From the NCBI RefSeq assembly GCF_039555335.1, contig NC_092628.1, forward strand, positions 32,433,727 through 32,497,726: 64,000 bases of DNA, in the 5' to 3' direction. How positions within the stretch are numbered: the first letter of the stretch is position 1; each line of letters opens with the position of its first letter. This DNA comes from Amphiura filiformis (lineage: Eukaryota; Echinodermata; Ophiuroidea; Amphilepidida; Amphiuridae). The notes under the pieces were generated by a model. That model ran no database searches and was not told the origin of the DNA. It worked only from the letters and a program-made list of their open reading frames with translations. The translations under genes were made by a program, and so were the position numbers. Below, one piece after another: positions 1 to 11,876 of this stretch.

Positions 1-1033
1 TGGTGACTGACTTCATATTTTGTCTTAACTTCTTGTCCACCATGCACATTATTTTCTAAACTTAAGGTGTGTGGTACGATCGATAATGGGACCCTGTCCC
101 CACACTGACCTCAAAGATGTCAAAAAGTTTTGATACTTTTATAGATAGCCCCTACTTGTCTCTTGCTCCTCCTAGTCCTATAAAGATTTTACACCCAAAA
201 TCCTTGTACTTTTAAAAAGTGTGAGAAAAGCTGTCAAGATATATGCATTTTCTTTAATGGTTTTCTCACAATTTTTTCAAATTAATGTACAATGACTTTT
301 GAGCATAAAAATTAGGAGCTCGAGAAAAATAGGGGCTCTATGATTAGTGCCAAAAGATGTGTGTCTCTTGTGTGAATAGACCTGGAAGTGTATCAGAATT
401 CAGAATGGGGAAGGGCACTTTTTACAGGTGAAATGATCTGGAATCACAGACATCTGCTTGTGAATTGAAATGCTGAATTGAAATCAAAGCTGAATTTCAT
501 TTCGATTCCACTTCATTCTTCATCACTCAACATGATTTCAATTCCAATCCAATTTAATTTTTTCGTTGCGAACAATGATTTTAATTACAATCAAATTCAA
601 TTCATGCCCAAGCCCACTCATTTTGATTCGAATTCAATTCCAATGCATTGAAATGAAAATCGCCAAAATTCATTTCAATTCGATTTCAATGTAATTGAAT
701 TAACATTAGGACTCACTTCCACAACTTCCACTGTTGTAAAATCCAGGGGGGGGGGGGGGGTCTTCCTGCATACATTTTCAGTGAGTTTGGTATATCGGCG
801 GATGGTTTTCAATGGAGACAAATGTGCCCAATCGAGGTATATTTGAGTGATTTTTGTGAAAAATTGGGTTGCAAAACAAAAATTAGGTATAGAGAAAGTC
901 AGCATTCATAAGTCTGTATGGCAGTGGCACATCCCTGTACAAAATATTTTGGAAGAATCCCCACCAGGGTAAAGATATGAAATGAACATCAGGTTATGTC
1001 TACTAGTGATCCAAGCCTAAATGATAGGTAGGC
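1..1033. other. Non-coding AT-rich stretch
   Basis: No supported exon or RNA gene was seen. From about 468 to 705 there is a degenerate simple repeat built on GAATTGAAAT/ATTTCAATTC words on both strands. A run of 14 G lies near 747-760. The short minus-strand ORF at 675-905 shows no recognisable domain and crosses the G-run. Confidence 0.5.
468..705. repeat. Degenerate (GAATTGAAAT) simple repeat
   Basis: Words such as GAATTGAAAT, CAATTCCAAT and ATTTCAATTC recur every 10-15 bases in both orientations. The sequence is low complexity with no regular period and looks like an old satellite or slippage product. Confidence 0.5.
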
Positions 1034-1186
1034 CTACATGTAGACCCTATCTGTCATGGTGTTGACAAGTTGTCTTTTTATGTCAATTGTTTTTTTCACA
1101 TCATCATCACTATCACTATCTCGATCTATATCTTGCTTTAGCTTGTTGCTACAGGTGGTTCCTTCCAGTTCCAGTTCAAATTTCAT
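1034..1186 (-). CDS. Terminal coding exon, unknown protein
   Basis: On the minus strand a clean acceptor (tttattttacag) at 1187-1189 opens a 50-codon reading frame that ends in TAG at 1034-1036. It begins MKFELELEGTTC, continues with an acidic Asp/Ser segment (DRDSDSDDD) and ends RQLVNTMTDRVYM. The charged composition, absence of stops and strong acceptor make it look like a real last exon. The first residue is an AUG but is probably internal: the frame is phase 0 at the acceptor, so upstream exons should lie at higher coordinates. None was found with confidence; 11064-11084 is a speculative first exon. No domain was recognised. A 3' UTR would run below 1034. Confidence 0.45.
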   Translation of the reverse strand: MKFELELEGTTCSNKLKQDIDRDSDSDDDVKKTIDIKRQLVNTMTDRVYM

Positions 1187-1250
1187 CTGTAAAATAAACC
1201 AAAAGTAACAATTAAAAATATTTAAATTTAATACATTTTTCTTATCAAGA

Positions 1251-1775
1251 TTAAGGGAAGGGGTTATGAACGTTTGGACAGTATTTATTGTGGGACATTA
1301 GAGCACATCAGACATATCGAATTGCATTCTGAATACTGAAGAATGTCCTTCTGATATCAAATAATTTTGATTTTTTGAAATTCGCAATGTAATACACATT
1401 TTATGGCAAATCATTAAAAATTGATATTTTTGATATTTAACAGTACTTGAAGTAAATTTTATAAATCTGATGATTTATACTTAAAGTTTATGTAGGTGGG
1501 ATGAAAAGCCGACGATCAATTGAAAATTTTGACCTTTAGTATTGAAGATATGGATTTTTTCCCCAAAACACCAACAAAAATAGGTCTTTTTGGGAAAAAA
1601 ATCCATATCTTCAATATAAAAGTAAAAGGTCAAAATTTTCAATTGATCGTCGGCTTTTTCCTCCCAGCTACATACACTTTAAGAATATATCATTAGATTT
1701 ATACGCCTGAGGTGCTCTCATGTCCCACAAAAAATACTGTCGAAACGCCATAAACGCTCATTCTAGATCCCTTAA
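1251..1775. mobile_element. TTAA-flanked foldback element, copy 1
   Basis: Two long arms are inverted relative to each other. The left arm contains GTATGAACGTTTGGACAG-like sequence and ends near 1560; the right arm ends in AGATCCC. Both ends abut TTAA (1251-1254 and 1772-1775), the target duplication typical of piggyBac-type elements. There is no transposase ORF, so the element is non-autonomous. Related copies or half copies lie at 26740-27043, 35683-35938 and 36381-37348. This intact copy supplies the empty site for the nested insertion at 36542-36902. Confidence 0.75.
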
Positions 1776-1885
1776 ATTGAAGAAAGTGGCATGGAAAGAA
1801 AAAAAATATCTTGGGGCCCAATTTAGTAGCTTGGGCCCGTTGGGTCCTGAGATAATAAGTTACTATCTCGGGGTCCCAAGTTACT

Positions 1886-2030
1886 AGGAATAAATACCAG
1901 ACTCATCTCAAGTGGAGAGGTCACTGATGGTTTAGGAATAGGCCTACTGCGAACATTCCTAAACCATGTATGGTAACTTGGGAATGATTTGAAGTGACCT
2001 ACACTTGAGATAAGTCTGGTATTTATTCCT
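1886..2030. repeat. Hairpin/foldback repeat
   Basis: The arms AGGAATAAATACCAGACTCA (from 1886) and its near-reverse complement (ending 2030) flank a second inner inverted pair (GGTTTAGGAAT / ATTCCTAAACC). It is a small palindromic MITE-like unit with no coding content. Confidence 0.6.
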
Positions 2031-2571
2031 TGCTACTGTGTAAAGGAAGACACATATAGCAAGTGCCTCATTTTGATATGGATGTACACATATCAGGGCC
2101 CTTTGTTTCTATCTCCAGGCCCCAAAATTACTAAGTCAGGGCCCCGTGGTGTTACTATGTCAGGACCTGAAGCTACTATTAAAGTCAGGGCCCTGAGTCT
2201 CCTGAGATTATTTTTTTTCTTTCCAACATTCTGGGGCTCCGTATTGAACCTGAGATATTGCAGTGGTAAAAAGAATAATTACATGAAATTTGAATACTCT
2301 CATTTGATTTTGATTTATGCAAACCACTACATGTTGAAATTGACACATTTTATGCATATAATTATACAGAGAGTAAGTACAAATCAGCTGCTAGTAGGTA
2401 CTTGCTGCAAGTGCAAGTTGTAAAACCTAGACTGGGATCCATGACTAAGTATTCTGGGCCTTCAATCATTCTGGACCATTTTGAGGTACCCGGCACACAT
2501 TCATTTGCATTGGACCTTATTGCCTTTAGAATCCTTTTTAAATTAACCAATAAAAAGTTACTAAACTCATT

Positions 2572-2985
2572 TACGGCAGGCATTTTCGGGTAATTTTGTA
2601 CCCGGGTACCTGATGTTTTGTGCGGGTAATCACATGATTTCGCATCAGGTACGGTACCATACCCGAAATTGCAACAATTTTTTTTAAAAACTTTTTTCTC
2701 AGTTTTGGAGTGTCCCTGGCTTTAATGATTTCAAAATGCATTGAATTTGTATCAATTTTGCAATCATTGGTAGAGTATGACATATGAACACAAATTATCA
2801 CTTTGCATATTAAAATAAAAATTGGTCAACCATGAATGATCCTATCATTGAGCTCTAGGTCCATGGACACTCCAAATCAAAACAAAAACAAAAAAACGGT
2901 AACCCGATGCTGGCTCTCTTTCCCGGGTAGCGAAATCTCGGTCGGGTACCCAAAAAGTTAAACCCAACCGAAAATGCCTGCCTTA
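2572..2985. mobile_element. hAT-like MITE with 8-bp TSD
   Basis: The terminal inverted repeats are TACGGCAGGCATTTTCGG at the left and, on the complement of the right end, TAAGGCAGGCATTTTCGG. They are flanked by an exact 8-bp duplication AACTCATT at 2564-2571 and 2986-2993. The 8-bp target duplication and short TIRs fit a non-autonomous hAT element. The length is 414 bp and there is no transposase. The inside is GGGTACC-rich. Confidence 0.75.
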
Positions 2986-3591
2986 AACTCATTGTACATT
3001 GTACATACCAGATTTTTGATGGTTCACGGTTGAGTTCGCTATACACCATGATTTGAAGTCACAATGAACATCTGAAAGTAGTTTGTAACCGTACAGTTCA
3101 CTTCAAGTTGACATCACTGATATAACCTAGTTGTGAAAATTCAAAAAATAAGGTCTTAAAATGGAGCTTTTACAAGAGTCAAGAACAGCAAGAAAATAAC
3201 AAGCAAACTGCATTCGCACCGAATCCTGTCCGGTTGACTCCTTTTAAATAAAAGGGGTGTTGGACATTATCCAGAAGAAGAAGTTTTCCTCCAGGTTTCT
3301 GAAATTGGGCTTCTCCATGGTGCACTTACATATATGTAAGCTAGCACCAAAGTTACATGTGAGGCCTGTAGTCTGATCAGTACCAAATTCAAAATGCATT
3401 CAAGTCATTGTTTGGCTATTTATTTGCATGCAAAAGTAGACTGCGCACCCTTTGGACCCTAAGTGCCGCAAATTACTTGATCAAATATTCATAGGAGGGG
3501 CAAAAACTTCTGTTTAATTTACAGTGTGCTATATTTATGCGAAGTAAAATATTATGACCCCCCCCAATCTGGCCATCAAAGGGTACAATTA

Positions 3592-3715
3592 CCGAATAGG
3601 GTGCAACTTGGCAGACTTGAGTGCAGTCCTCGTTTACACGGAGTTTAGGGTTAGGGTTTAGGGTTGGGGTAGGGCAGTCTTGTAATAAGACTAGTAGAGT
3701 TGCACCCTATTCGGC
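3592..3715. repeat. Inverted repeat with TTAGGG-like core
   Basis: The arms CCGAATAGGGTGCAACTT and AGTTGCACCCTATTCGG enclose about 90 bases that include three TTAGGG-like words (3643-3670). It is probably a small foldback element. The telomere-like words are too few and too irregular to be an interstitial telomere. Confidence 0.5.
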
Positions 3716-4558
3716 ACTCGCTCCCATCAAAGTCGAAAGTGCTTATATTATAATATTCTTGTGGCCCCTCTTAAAAATTCCTTCACAACATTTTGACCCC
3801 CCCTCTTCCAAAGAAAATGACAGCCCCTAAATTTTGGAGAAATGGAATAGAACATATTAAGGTTACACGAAGAAACGTGATAAAAAAAGCGATAAAAGAC
3901 GTATAAAGTTGTTCTCTAAAACCGCGTTTTCTCAGCAATCAAATATCGCAGTGAGTCAAATGTTGGTGCATGGATGTATCTTTACATTATTTTTGTGTGT
4001 TTATAAAAAATTTAGAATCCGTTTGAAAATCCTTCGTTTAAATCATTTTTACGCACCATGTTCACAAGATCAAAAACACGCTCCATGCAGTTTTTTTCAA
4101 ATGTTCGCTCCGTATAAAACCACGCCGAGTGATTGTATTCTCCTTTTTTGTATTGTACTACAAATCGATTAAAGAAATAATGTTGCCATGGGGAAGAACC
4201 AAATACAGTACCGATTAAATTTAAAAAGCCCGTTTTTGGGGAACATTTTCGAGAATCTTGTCTGAGAAAAACTGTTTTGTGAAATTATCGATATCTTGAT
4301 AACGGGCGTTAATTTAGACATCTGAATACCTACATTATTTCTCAACATTCTGCCAATTGCTATCCCATTTGATTTTCACTCCAAATTGAAGCTAGTATTG
4401 CAAAAAACGAGGTTTTTCCTCCATCACTTCGTTCAAAATTTCAGCGCCGACATGCGTGTTTATTCTAAGAGCCATTGTGCGGACGCGATTGTAATCATTA
4501 AGTAATTGCATCAATAGTTACATATCCGCTTCGAGAACACGAAATTTCATAAGCTGAT
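3716..4558. other. No gene seen
   Basis: AT-rich sequence without supported exons. The ORF at 3909-4172 has no domain, no conserved splice borders and biased T-rich codons. Confidence 0.4.
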
Positions 4559-4845
4559 GTATGGTCGAGTGGATAGGGCGTTGGACTGGGAATCTGTTAT
4601 GAACAATTTTTGTGGGTTCGAGTCCCCGTGTGGCTGAATTTTCTTTCCTTTTTTTTCTATTGTCTCATTTTTACTTTCTTTCTTTCCTCTTTTCTTTCTC
4701 TTTTCTTTTTTCATTTTTTTTTATTTCTTTCTCTCTTTCTTCCTTTCTTTGTCGTTCTTTTTCTTTCTCTCTCTCTCTCTTTCTTTCTCTTTTCACTATT
4801 TCTTTATTCTTTCTTGCTCCTTTCTTTTTAGTTTTATTTGATTGA
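4559..4845 (+). mobile_element. tRNA-derived SINE-like unit with CT tail
   Basis: A tRNA-like head has a box A match (TGGTCGAGTGGATAGG, about 4563-4578) and a box B match (GGGTTCGAGTCCC, about 4614-4626). It is followed immediately by a T/C-rich tail of TTTCTTTC units to about 4830. The arms do not fold into a complete tRNA, so a tRNA-derived retroposon or tRNA pseudogene is more likely than a working tRNA gene. The two pyrimidine-rich ORFs here are by-products of the tail. Confidence 0.45.
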
Positions 4846-5717
4846 TTCGCTGACTGCAGTGAATCGTGATTGATTGTTTTTCACTTTATATAATTCAGAA
4901 ATTTGTAGGCCTGCTAAGTCTGTCTTTTTGAATATTCTTCCCAAACTCGATTTGCAAATAATTGCTTTTTGATACTGTTGTTGATGTTATATTTAAAATT
5001 TATAAAATCCTTATGAAAATTGCCGAAAACGGCTTGTTCCCCTCCCTCGGCATCCGACCCGGCATGCCGCCCCTCCTGACACCCCCCCCCGCCCCGACTC
5101 ACGAGCTCCGGGCACGAGCTAAGCCAAGTTTCATGTCTTGACCGTGGATCAATATTCTATTGTAAAGTAGGCCTCACGTCCCAGTACGCTTGTTCATTTT
5201 CTGCATGGCTGTTTCTGTTATGAACTTACGCCCTCTGAAATCAAGCGCATGAAAAACTCTCGGCTAACCTTAAGCTTATTAATAGTGTACTTACGTTCAC
5301 ATGTATTTTGAATCGTGTTCCAGATTCATGCACTAGCCATATGCTACTATTACTAACTAGTGCACTTGCTGTGCATCACAACGACAATCGAGTGAATCTA
5401 ATCTAACAATGTCCACTACTTTGGCGGGTAGTTTTCCCCAGGGTTTTCCCGAATCACAATGGCTCTCTATAGGTTTCTGTCCTGCATCCAATCCTGTGTC
5501 TATACCTCTGGTTAAATGGCACTGAACCTCTCAATTTGAGAAAACCCTTCACAAAATTAACCAACTGTCGAGGCCGAACTGTCATGATTCGTCTTGCTTA
5601 TTCACAGCCCGTGGTAATACAGGAACAATTATTTGTGACCTTGATGTGTCGTTAAGTCATATCATGCGATGACACTGTCGCAATGTACACCAGCACCAAC
5701 CCTCTTAATGAATGGAA

Positions 5718-5761
5718 CTACATGTCTTTGGCCAGTTTCTCTTGAACATCCATGTTTTTTT
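5718..5761 (-). CDS. Possible short terminal exon
   Basis: On the minus strand, an acceptor (ttttcacag) at 5762 onward is followed by a 44-base open segment ending NMDVQEKLAKDM and TAG at 5718-5720. The residue composition is protein-like, but the exon is short and unsupported by neighbours. It could be an alternative last exon of the gene that also uses 1034-1186, or chance. Confidence 0.2.
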
Positions 5762-7098
5762 CTGTGAAAATAGAGCAAATAAACGAAAATTAAAATTAAA
5801 AGATTAACTTGATACTTAAGCTGAAATTACAGCTAGGTTTAGGTGACAAAAAAAACCCTGTTCTACAGGCCCATCTGACCTAGATTTTGTGTCTTGGGTG
5901 TTTTTTTTAGAAAAAAACTATGAATGGAGCAAGTTAAAAAAAATGGCAAAAATTTTATCTATCTTAGTAATTTTACAGGTATTTTAAGGTCATTTGCACA
6001 AGAAAAATGCTCAACTGACCACACCTACACAGGTTTATTTCCATCGTATTTGAGTGTACAAATTGAAGAATCGTGGAGGAAAAGTGAACAAAATGACAGA
6101 CCGTACTGGCAAAAGCAGCCTGCCTATTCCCAATTTCAACAACACAATATTGATGTCCATCATTTCTATTAAAAAGCAATGAGCATCATCTGTGTTTTTG
6201 TGTGCACCAACTCTTTGTGTTTTTTGAGTGAGTTTCGAGTACTTTCTAACCACCTTTCCCTGGAATGTGGGAAAATGACAGCACTTGTAATTTTTGGTTA
6301 AATGTTAAAGTCAATTTAGTTAATTAAGTGCAATTTTAGCAACAGTTTTGATGCGATCACCCCGTCGTGTCGGCTATGTTTATTTCGAACTTCCCTTGCT
6401 ATTACGGTGTCATGCTTCATCAATTTCTGCTAGATTTTGATAGCTCAGGTCTCTAGCCTCAAAAGCTATTGGTGAGCAAATTCGAAGCTAGACTACCAGA
6501 GTACCAGGGTGCATTCTTAGTACCATTGCCAATCCCTGGGTTGTACAAAATGTATAGGGTTGGAAATGTTCCAACATGCTACACATTCCACCCCTAGAGC
6601 ACACCAACAGTTTAATTCCTATGTAAACCCAGCTTACAGCCCCACATTTTCTGGGATGATGGGGGTAAGTAGGCCTACTTGAAATGAATTGCATAATTAT
6701 CATGATTACGCATGTCGCACACATAACACATTTGATCGAGAAGTCGATCCTTAATCCATTCCAGGCCACTGATATTATACATGTAGAAACCGACGATTGA
6801 TTATTATGGACTGAGCTTTGGAGTTACATCATACATGTATCTCAAATCATGTCAGAATCAGTCAAGCATAACACCACGTTTAAAGCAATGGAAATTTGGA
6901 AGTATTAAACAACAACGCAGATCACGATGGGTATACAGCACCCCGAAAAAGTTGCTCAAATGACACATATCATCAGCGAATTGTTAGCATGGTTAATCTC
7001 ATAAAATAAAAATGAGCAAACTCTGAAGATACAGATAAGTCATCAAAATAAATTTCGTACCCTGGTAATATATATAAACTTTTAAAATAAAGAATTTT
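5762..7098. other. No gene seen
   Basis: The stretch contains AT-rich sequence and two overlapping antisense ORFs near 5924-6253 that lack domains. Nothing else is supported. Confidence 0.4.
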
Positions 7099-9444
7099 TT
7101 AAGGGGGTACTACACCCCTGGCCAATTTTGAGCCTATTTTTGCATTTTTCTCAAAAATTATAGCGCATTGGTGACAAGTAAGATATGTATATTATAGGGG
7201 CAAGGACTACAATGTACAACTACTGCACTAAAAATTCAGCAACTCAAGGCTAGTAGTTACTGATTTATTGATCAAATATTGGTTTTCCCTCATTTTTGAC
7301 TGTAACTCCACAACTGTTGCCTGTGCTGAAATAAAATTTCCAGTGCAGTAGTTGTAGTCCTGCCCCTATAATATATCTTACTTGTCACCAATGCGCTATA
7401 ATTTTTGAGAAAAATGCAAAAATAGGCACAAAATTAGGCAGGGGTGTAGTACCAGGGCTGTCAACTTTTTGGAATTGCTTGGCCTGAGACAGAGACGTAC
7501 TGGGATTTGCCGACTGGGTCAGTCCATGTCAAATCAACCAATTTTCTGAAAAGTTCCCAGGTGACCCTCTCAGATTTTGATGAAATTCCATCAGAATATT
7601 CTTTTGTGGCCACAATGAACCCATACAAAAATTTGGCTTCATAGGCCATGTCGTTTTTGAGAAATGGCCCTTTGAAGTTTGACCCGGACCCCCTTTTTGG
7701 CACTCATGAGTGTCATTGGTGATTTTACCAACTTTGGTGGCTCATAACTTCTTGTTCTGAACAGATATAAAGCTGCAATCTTGGATTCTAGCTAACCTTA
7801 TGTCATATTTTCAGAATCTGGCTCTAAATTTCAGATATCTGCTTTCCTTTTTAAGTTATGAGCACCCAAAGTTGGTCATTTATTCAACCGCAAGTGTGAT
7901 TTTGTCATTTTGGGGGTCCCCTGGTGCCAAAAATATGTGGTCATATGACTCAAATGTCATAGATACATTGTCTATAGGTACATATCTAAGCCCACAAGCA
8001 AGTTTGAGCAAATCAAACCATTAATGGAGGAATGGGCGGTATCCGAAGTTGGGTTCAGGTGAAAATTTGCTGGAGACCCCCCCCCTCTTTCTGACCAATG
8101 GTTGACCATGTTGACAGTTGAAACATGAATTGAAATTTACAGACCTGAAACATACTTATAAGACCTACCTAGAATCAAAAATTCAGCTTTGGTACTCAAC
8201 TCCATCATAGTTAGATGGCAGCTTGAAAAGAGGGTGGAAAACCTACTATTTCTTGTCTAAGGGTGTTGAATTCAGCAACCATGACAACAAAATCAGCAAA
8301 ATTTGACCAAGTTTTTTCACAAGTGTCATATGAAATTTGTTCTGGGTGTGTTTTAGAGGCTAATAAACACATCTAGAGTGGTCTGTAATGTACGACCCAA
8401 AAATATGCACATATACTTAGTAAAATTGGGCATATTTTGTTGCCATGGTTGCCGAATTCAACACCCTTAGACAAGAAATAACAGGTGTTTCTCCCTATTT
8501 CCAAGCGCGATCTAACTATGATGGAGTTGAGTACCAAAGCTGAATTTTTGTTTCTAGGTAGGTCTCATAAGTATGTTTCAGGGCTGTAAATTTCAATTCA
8601 TGTTTCAACTGTCAACATGGTCAACCATTGGTCAGAAAGAGGGGGGGTCTCCAGCAAATTTTCACCTGAACCCAACTTCGGATTCCGCCCATTTCTCCAT
8701 TAATGGTTTGATTTGCTCAAACTTGCTTGTGGGCTTAGATATGTACCTATAGACAATGTATCTATGACATTTGAGTCATATGACCACATATTTTTTTGGC
8801 ACCAGGGGACCCCCAAAATGACAAAATGACACTTGCGGTTGAATAAATGACCAACTTTGAGTGCTCATAACTTTAAACGGAAAGCAGATATCTGAAATTT
8901 AGAGCCAGATTCTAAAAATATGACATAAGGTTAGCTAGAATCCAAGACTGCAGCTTTATATCTGTTCAGAACAAGAAGTTATAAGCTACCCAAGTTGGTA
9001 AAAATCACCAATGACACTCGCGAAAAAAAAAAAGGGGGGTTCTGGGCCAAACTTCAAAGGGCCATTTCTCAAAAACGACATGGCCTATGAGGCCAATTTT
9101 TTGTGTGGGTTCATTATGGCCACAAAAGATTATTCTGATGGAATTTCATCAAAATCTGAGAGGGTCACCTGGGGACCCCTGGTTGATTTGATATGGACTT
9201 ACCCGACTCCAATGTTCATTTTGTACCATGATTATTTGAGCCACGGCGCTCGAGAATGTGAAAAGCGGGTGGGGGGGTAGGAGCAACAAATTATTCATGA
9301 CGATGCGTGAGATTTTACTCATTTGCCAGCTTTTTACGTGAGCTTTACTACCTTGGCGTGAGATTATACTACTACCTTGGCGTGAGACCGTGAGAAAGTG
9401 ACCCAATGCGTGAGAGTTGACAGCCCTGTGTAGTACCCCCTTAA
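7099..9444. mobile_element. TTAA MITE interrupted by a nested element
   Basis: The ends read TTAA-GGGGGTACTACACCCCTGG at the left (TTAA 7099-7102) and GTAGTACCCCC-TTAA at the right (TTAA 9441-9444). Without the insertion at 7453-9428 the MITE is about 365 bp and palindromic, with arms that include TGCATTTTTCTCAAAAATTA. A second, uninterrupted copy lies at 36542-36902. TTAA target duplications suggest piggyBac-type mobilisation. It has no coding capacity. Confidence 0.8.
7453..9428. mobile_element. 1.98-kb hAT-like foldback, nested
   Basis: The terminal inverted repeats are CAGGGCTGTCAAC and GTTGACAGCCCTG. The 8-bp target duplication is TGTAGTAC, at 7445-7452 and 9429-9436, and is part of the host MITE. 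Nearly the whole element is one giant inverted repeat with arms of several hundred bases (for example 7800-8030 against 8700-8930) around a centre near 8390. The CAGGG start and 8-bp duplication fit a non-autonomous hAT element. The ORFs at 7461-7703, 7800-8024, 9011-9280 and 9149-9406 are arms of the palindrome read in different frames, not genes. Confidence 0.8.
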
Positions 9445-9716
9445 TGTGTTTGAAAATTGGCGATGATTAAGCGACTGAAGTAGTTTATAGTTCCATGCTC
9501 TATCTCTGTCCAGTGTTCACACTGTGTCATCGTGGATAGTAGACGATTTCTAGATCAAATGACAAACAGACAGTAAGCTTACTTCAACCCAACAGAAGCC
9601 AGCTGCTCGGTCTAATATTTATTCATAACCTCATTTTATACGTGAAGCCTGTAATCCAATCAAAAGAAATTGATTGCCTGACCGCGCACTAATTGCATTA
9701 ATAATAACTCACAATG

Positions 9717-9852
9717 ACTCGGACGCGCAACAATGACTTCTGCGCCGCGTGAGTGTATAAGCTACATGTTATGGCAACGCACACACCTACGCGATGCCGT
9801 CGCGCTTCTGTGATTGGTAGCTCTTGTTGTCGGCGCGAATGTTATATTCGCC
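9717..9852. promoter_or_regulatory. CpG-dense patch, possible promoter
   Basis: CpG is far denser here than in the surroundings (GGACGCGCAAC, GCGCCGCG, CGCGATGCCGTCGCGC, CGGCGCGAAT), and an inverted CCAAT word (ATTGG) lies near 9812. An ATG followed by a GTGAGT donor-like site occurs at 9715-9756 on the plus strand. No confirmed first exon was linked to it, so the promoter call is weak. Confidence 0.2.
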
Positions 9853-9983
9853 TGGTTGATTTTTTTGTAGGGTAGGTTACAACAATGATTAAAACTGGTT
9901 ATATTTAACAGTGTTTTATGGTATAAAATAACATAAAATGCCATTTTGATTTGTTCAAAATATTAGATACGACGGTAATGAAT

Positions 9984-10329
9984 GACAATAATAACTGCAC
10001 CATCTATTTTGAGGTCATTGTGTGAAATTGTTGGGTTTTGTTTTGGGCCTCGGTATTTTTCCTCGGTTGGAAAAATACCTCAGCCCAAAACAATTTCACA
10101 ATTCACCTTTTCAGTAAATCCATAAGCCTTTGCGAGTACACCTGAGAATTTGTCATTTGATGTCACGCTGACTAGCAATGCGCAGTAACCATGTTCGATA
10201 AACGATAAAGCATCGGCGCAGATTGGCGTGACGTCAAATGACGAGGTCTCAGGTGTACTCGCAAAGGGTTATGGGATTTACCAAAAAGGTGAATGACCTC
10301 AAAATAGATGGTGTGCAGTTATTATTGTC
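9984..10329. mobile_element. Foldback MITE with nested palindromes
   Basis: The outer arms GACAATAATAACTGCACCAT and its near-complement ending ATTATTGTC bound the unit. Inside are two further inverted pairs: one around 10030-10095 (TTTTGGGC...GCCCAAAA) and one around 10130-10265 (GCGAGTACACCTGAG / CTCAGGTGTACTCGC). No coding capacity. Confidence 0.6.
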
Positions 10330-11063
10330 TAAATATTACGCATCTCTGACTGTGCAATGGTATTTCCAGCATGCCAGGTAGTAGGTACATCCACGGCCTT
10401 GGCCCTTGCTAACGTATATGCGGTACATGTTTACATACACATACCCATTTACATAGTTCCAGTAACTGAGTGTAACCATAGTCATTATGTTTATGATAAA
10501 GACTGAAGTCTTGCTGGCAAGACTACCTATTTACATGGCATGTACATGTAGCACTCAGACATACATGCATGCTGGATGCTGTACATGTATATAATCATGT
10601 ATACCGCCTTTAATACCGGTAGCGGCCATGCATGATATTGAAATCGTTTACTTTATATTATTAAAAAAAAACAAGTACATTTTTTAACCTTGGGCCATTC
10701 ATTAATTGACAGCGTTTTTATTCATTTGCATACAAGATCAGATATAAAATTAGAAGGTGTACCAAGTGCCCAAAATCATGGGAAAAGTTCAAAAAGATTT
10801 GAAAATCCTACCGCTGCTACTGCCTTGTTGCAGCACGGCACGGTGAATCACTTATGCAGAGGCAGAATTTGGGTCCCCGGGATTTGGGTGCAAAGTAATG
10901 TACAATTTCAGGAAATATTTATCGCTGATGATGAAACCGAATTCATTTTAAGAATATTTTAGATCAAATAATTACCTTCGATTCGAAAATGTAGTTACTC
11001 TTGCAATATGAACACCTTTTTTCAGCATTTTTATTCCATCACGGCTATGCATGTATGGCTTAC

Positions 11064-11084
11064 GTGCAGACCGCCAGCATCCAT
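11064..11084 (-). CDS. Speculative first coding exon
   Basis: On the minus strand an ATG (11082-11084) begins MDAGGLH and is followed directly by a GTAAGC donor (11058-11063). The upstream flank (11100-11230) is relatively CpG-rich. It could start the minus-strand gene that ends at 1034, but no linking exon was found. Seven codons carry little evidence. Confidence 0.15.
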
Positions 11085-11268
11085 CTTAATGTGTCGAGCA
11101 GGGTGTCGAGGTCAATTAGTCGCAAAATAAACAGCGGTCTTGTGCAGTACCGCATGCGGTCCGCTTGCCCTTTCGCATGTTATTGTAGTCTCGCTGCGGA
11201 AACTAATTAAATTAATGTCGCACCGGGATGTCGCATGTAGGCCTAGGCCTAATTTATATTAATGATTA

Positions 11269-11614
11269 AGGGGCTGTACAATAATGAGCCCCCCGGGGGA
11301 GGAGGGGGGTAAAATTTCCAAACGGCTCGCCAAAAATCGCTTGTCCCCCTCTCGGCCCGCCAAAAATCGCTTGCCCTCCCCCTCCCGGCCCGCACTTTGC
11401 CCCCACATGCGAAATTTTTGAGATCCCAATTTGCAAACTTTAAATGGTCTATATACCTGTTAGTGTTACGAGCGCAGCGAGCAGGAAAATTTGCATATTT
11501 AAGCGTTTCTGTACGGTTTTCCTAAGCCTTTTTAGAGCGTTTTATTTAAAGGCGCCCCACCCCCCCACCCCAATTTTACCCTCCCCCAGGGCTCATAATT
11601 ATTGCACAGCCCCT
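11269..11614. mobile_element. MITE with AGGGGCTGTGCAATAAT-type ends
   Basis: The left end AGGGGCTGTACAATAAT and the right end ATTATTGCACAGCCCCT form terminal inverted repeats. C/G-rich inner arms include CCCCTCCCGGCCCGC. A related copy lies at 43951-44155. No transposase. Confidence 0.65.
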
Positions 11615-11876
11615 AATGTGGCATGTCCGAATGTATTCAATTCAATATCAGGCCTACTATCGTTTTACTTTTTGTTTCAATTGTAGCTCTTGATCAGAGC
11701 CCTCGCAGTAGGCGCTAGGCCTACCTTTAAGATCAAGATCCAGCAATCCCCTAGACTATGCCATAGTCGATTTTTGATAAATAAAAATGTTATTAAACAT
11801 GATGAACGCATTCAGTTGAACTCGAAATTATACTGATATTTAGTAGGCCTACATCAAAATACTAGGCCTAGTATAA

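Noticed and set aside
3643-3670. Interstitial telomere repeat
   Set aside because: Only three imperfect TTAGGG words inside a small inverted repeat; similar words near 17360 are also few.
5924-6253. Overlapping ORFs at 5.9-6.25 kb
   Set aside because: No domain and no partner exons; both strands are open, as expected by chance in AT-rich DNA.
6488-6769. 93-codon minus-strand ORF with several cysteines
   Set aside because: Cysteine spacing fits no known module, and no splice borders or partner exons were found.
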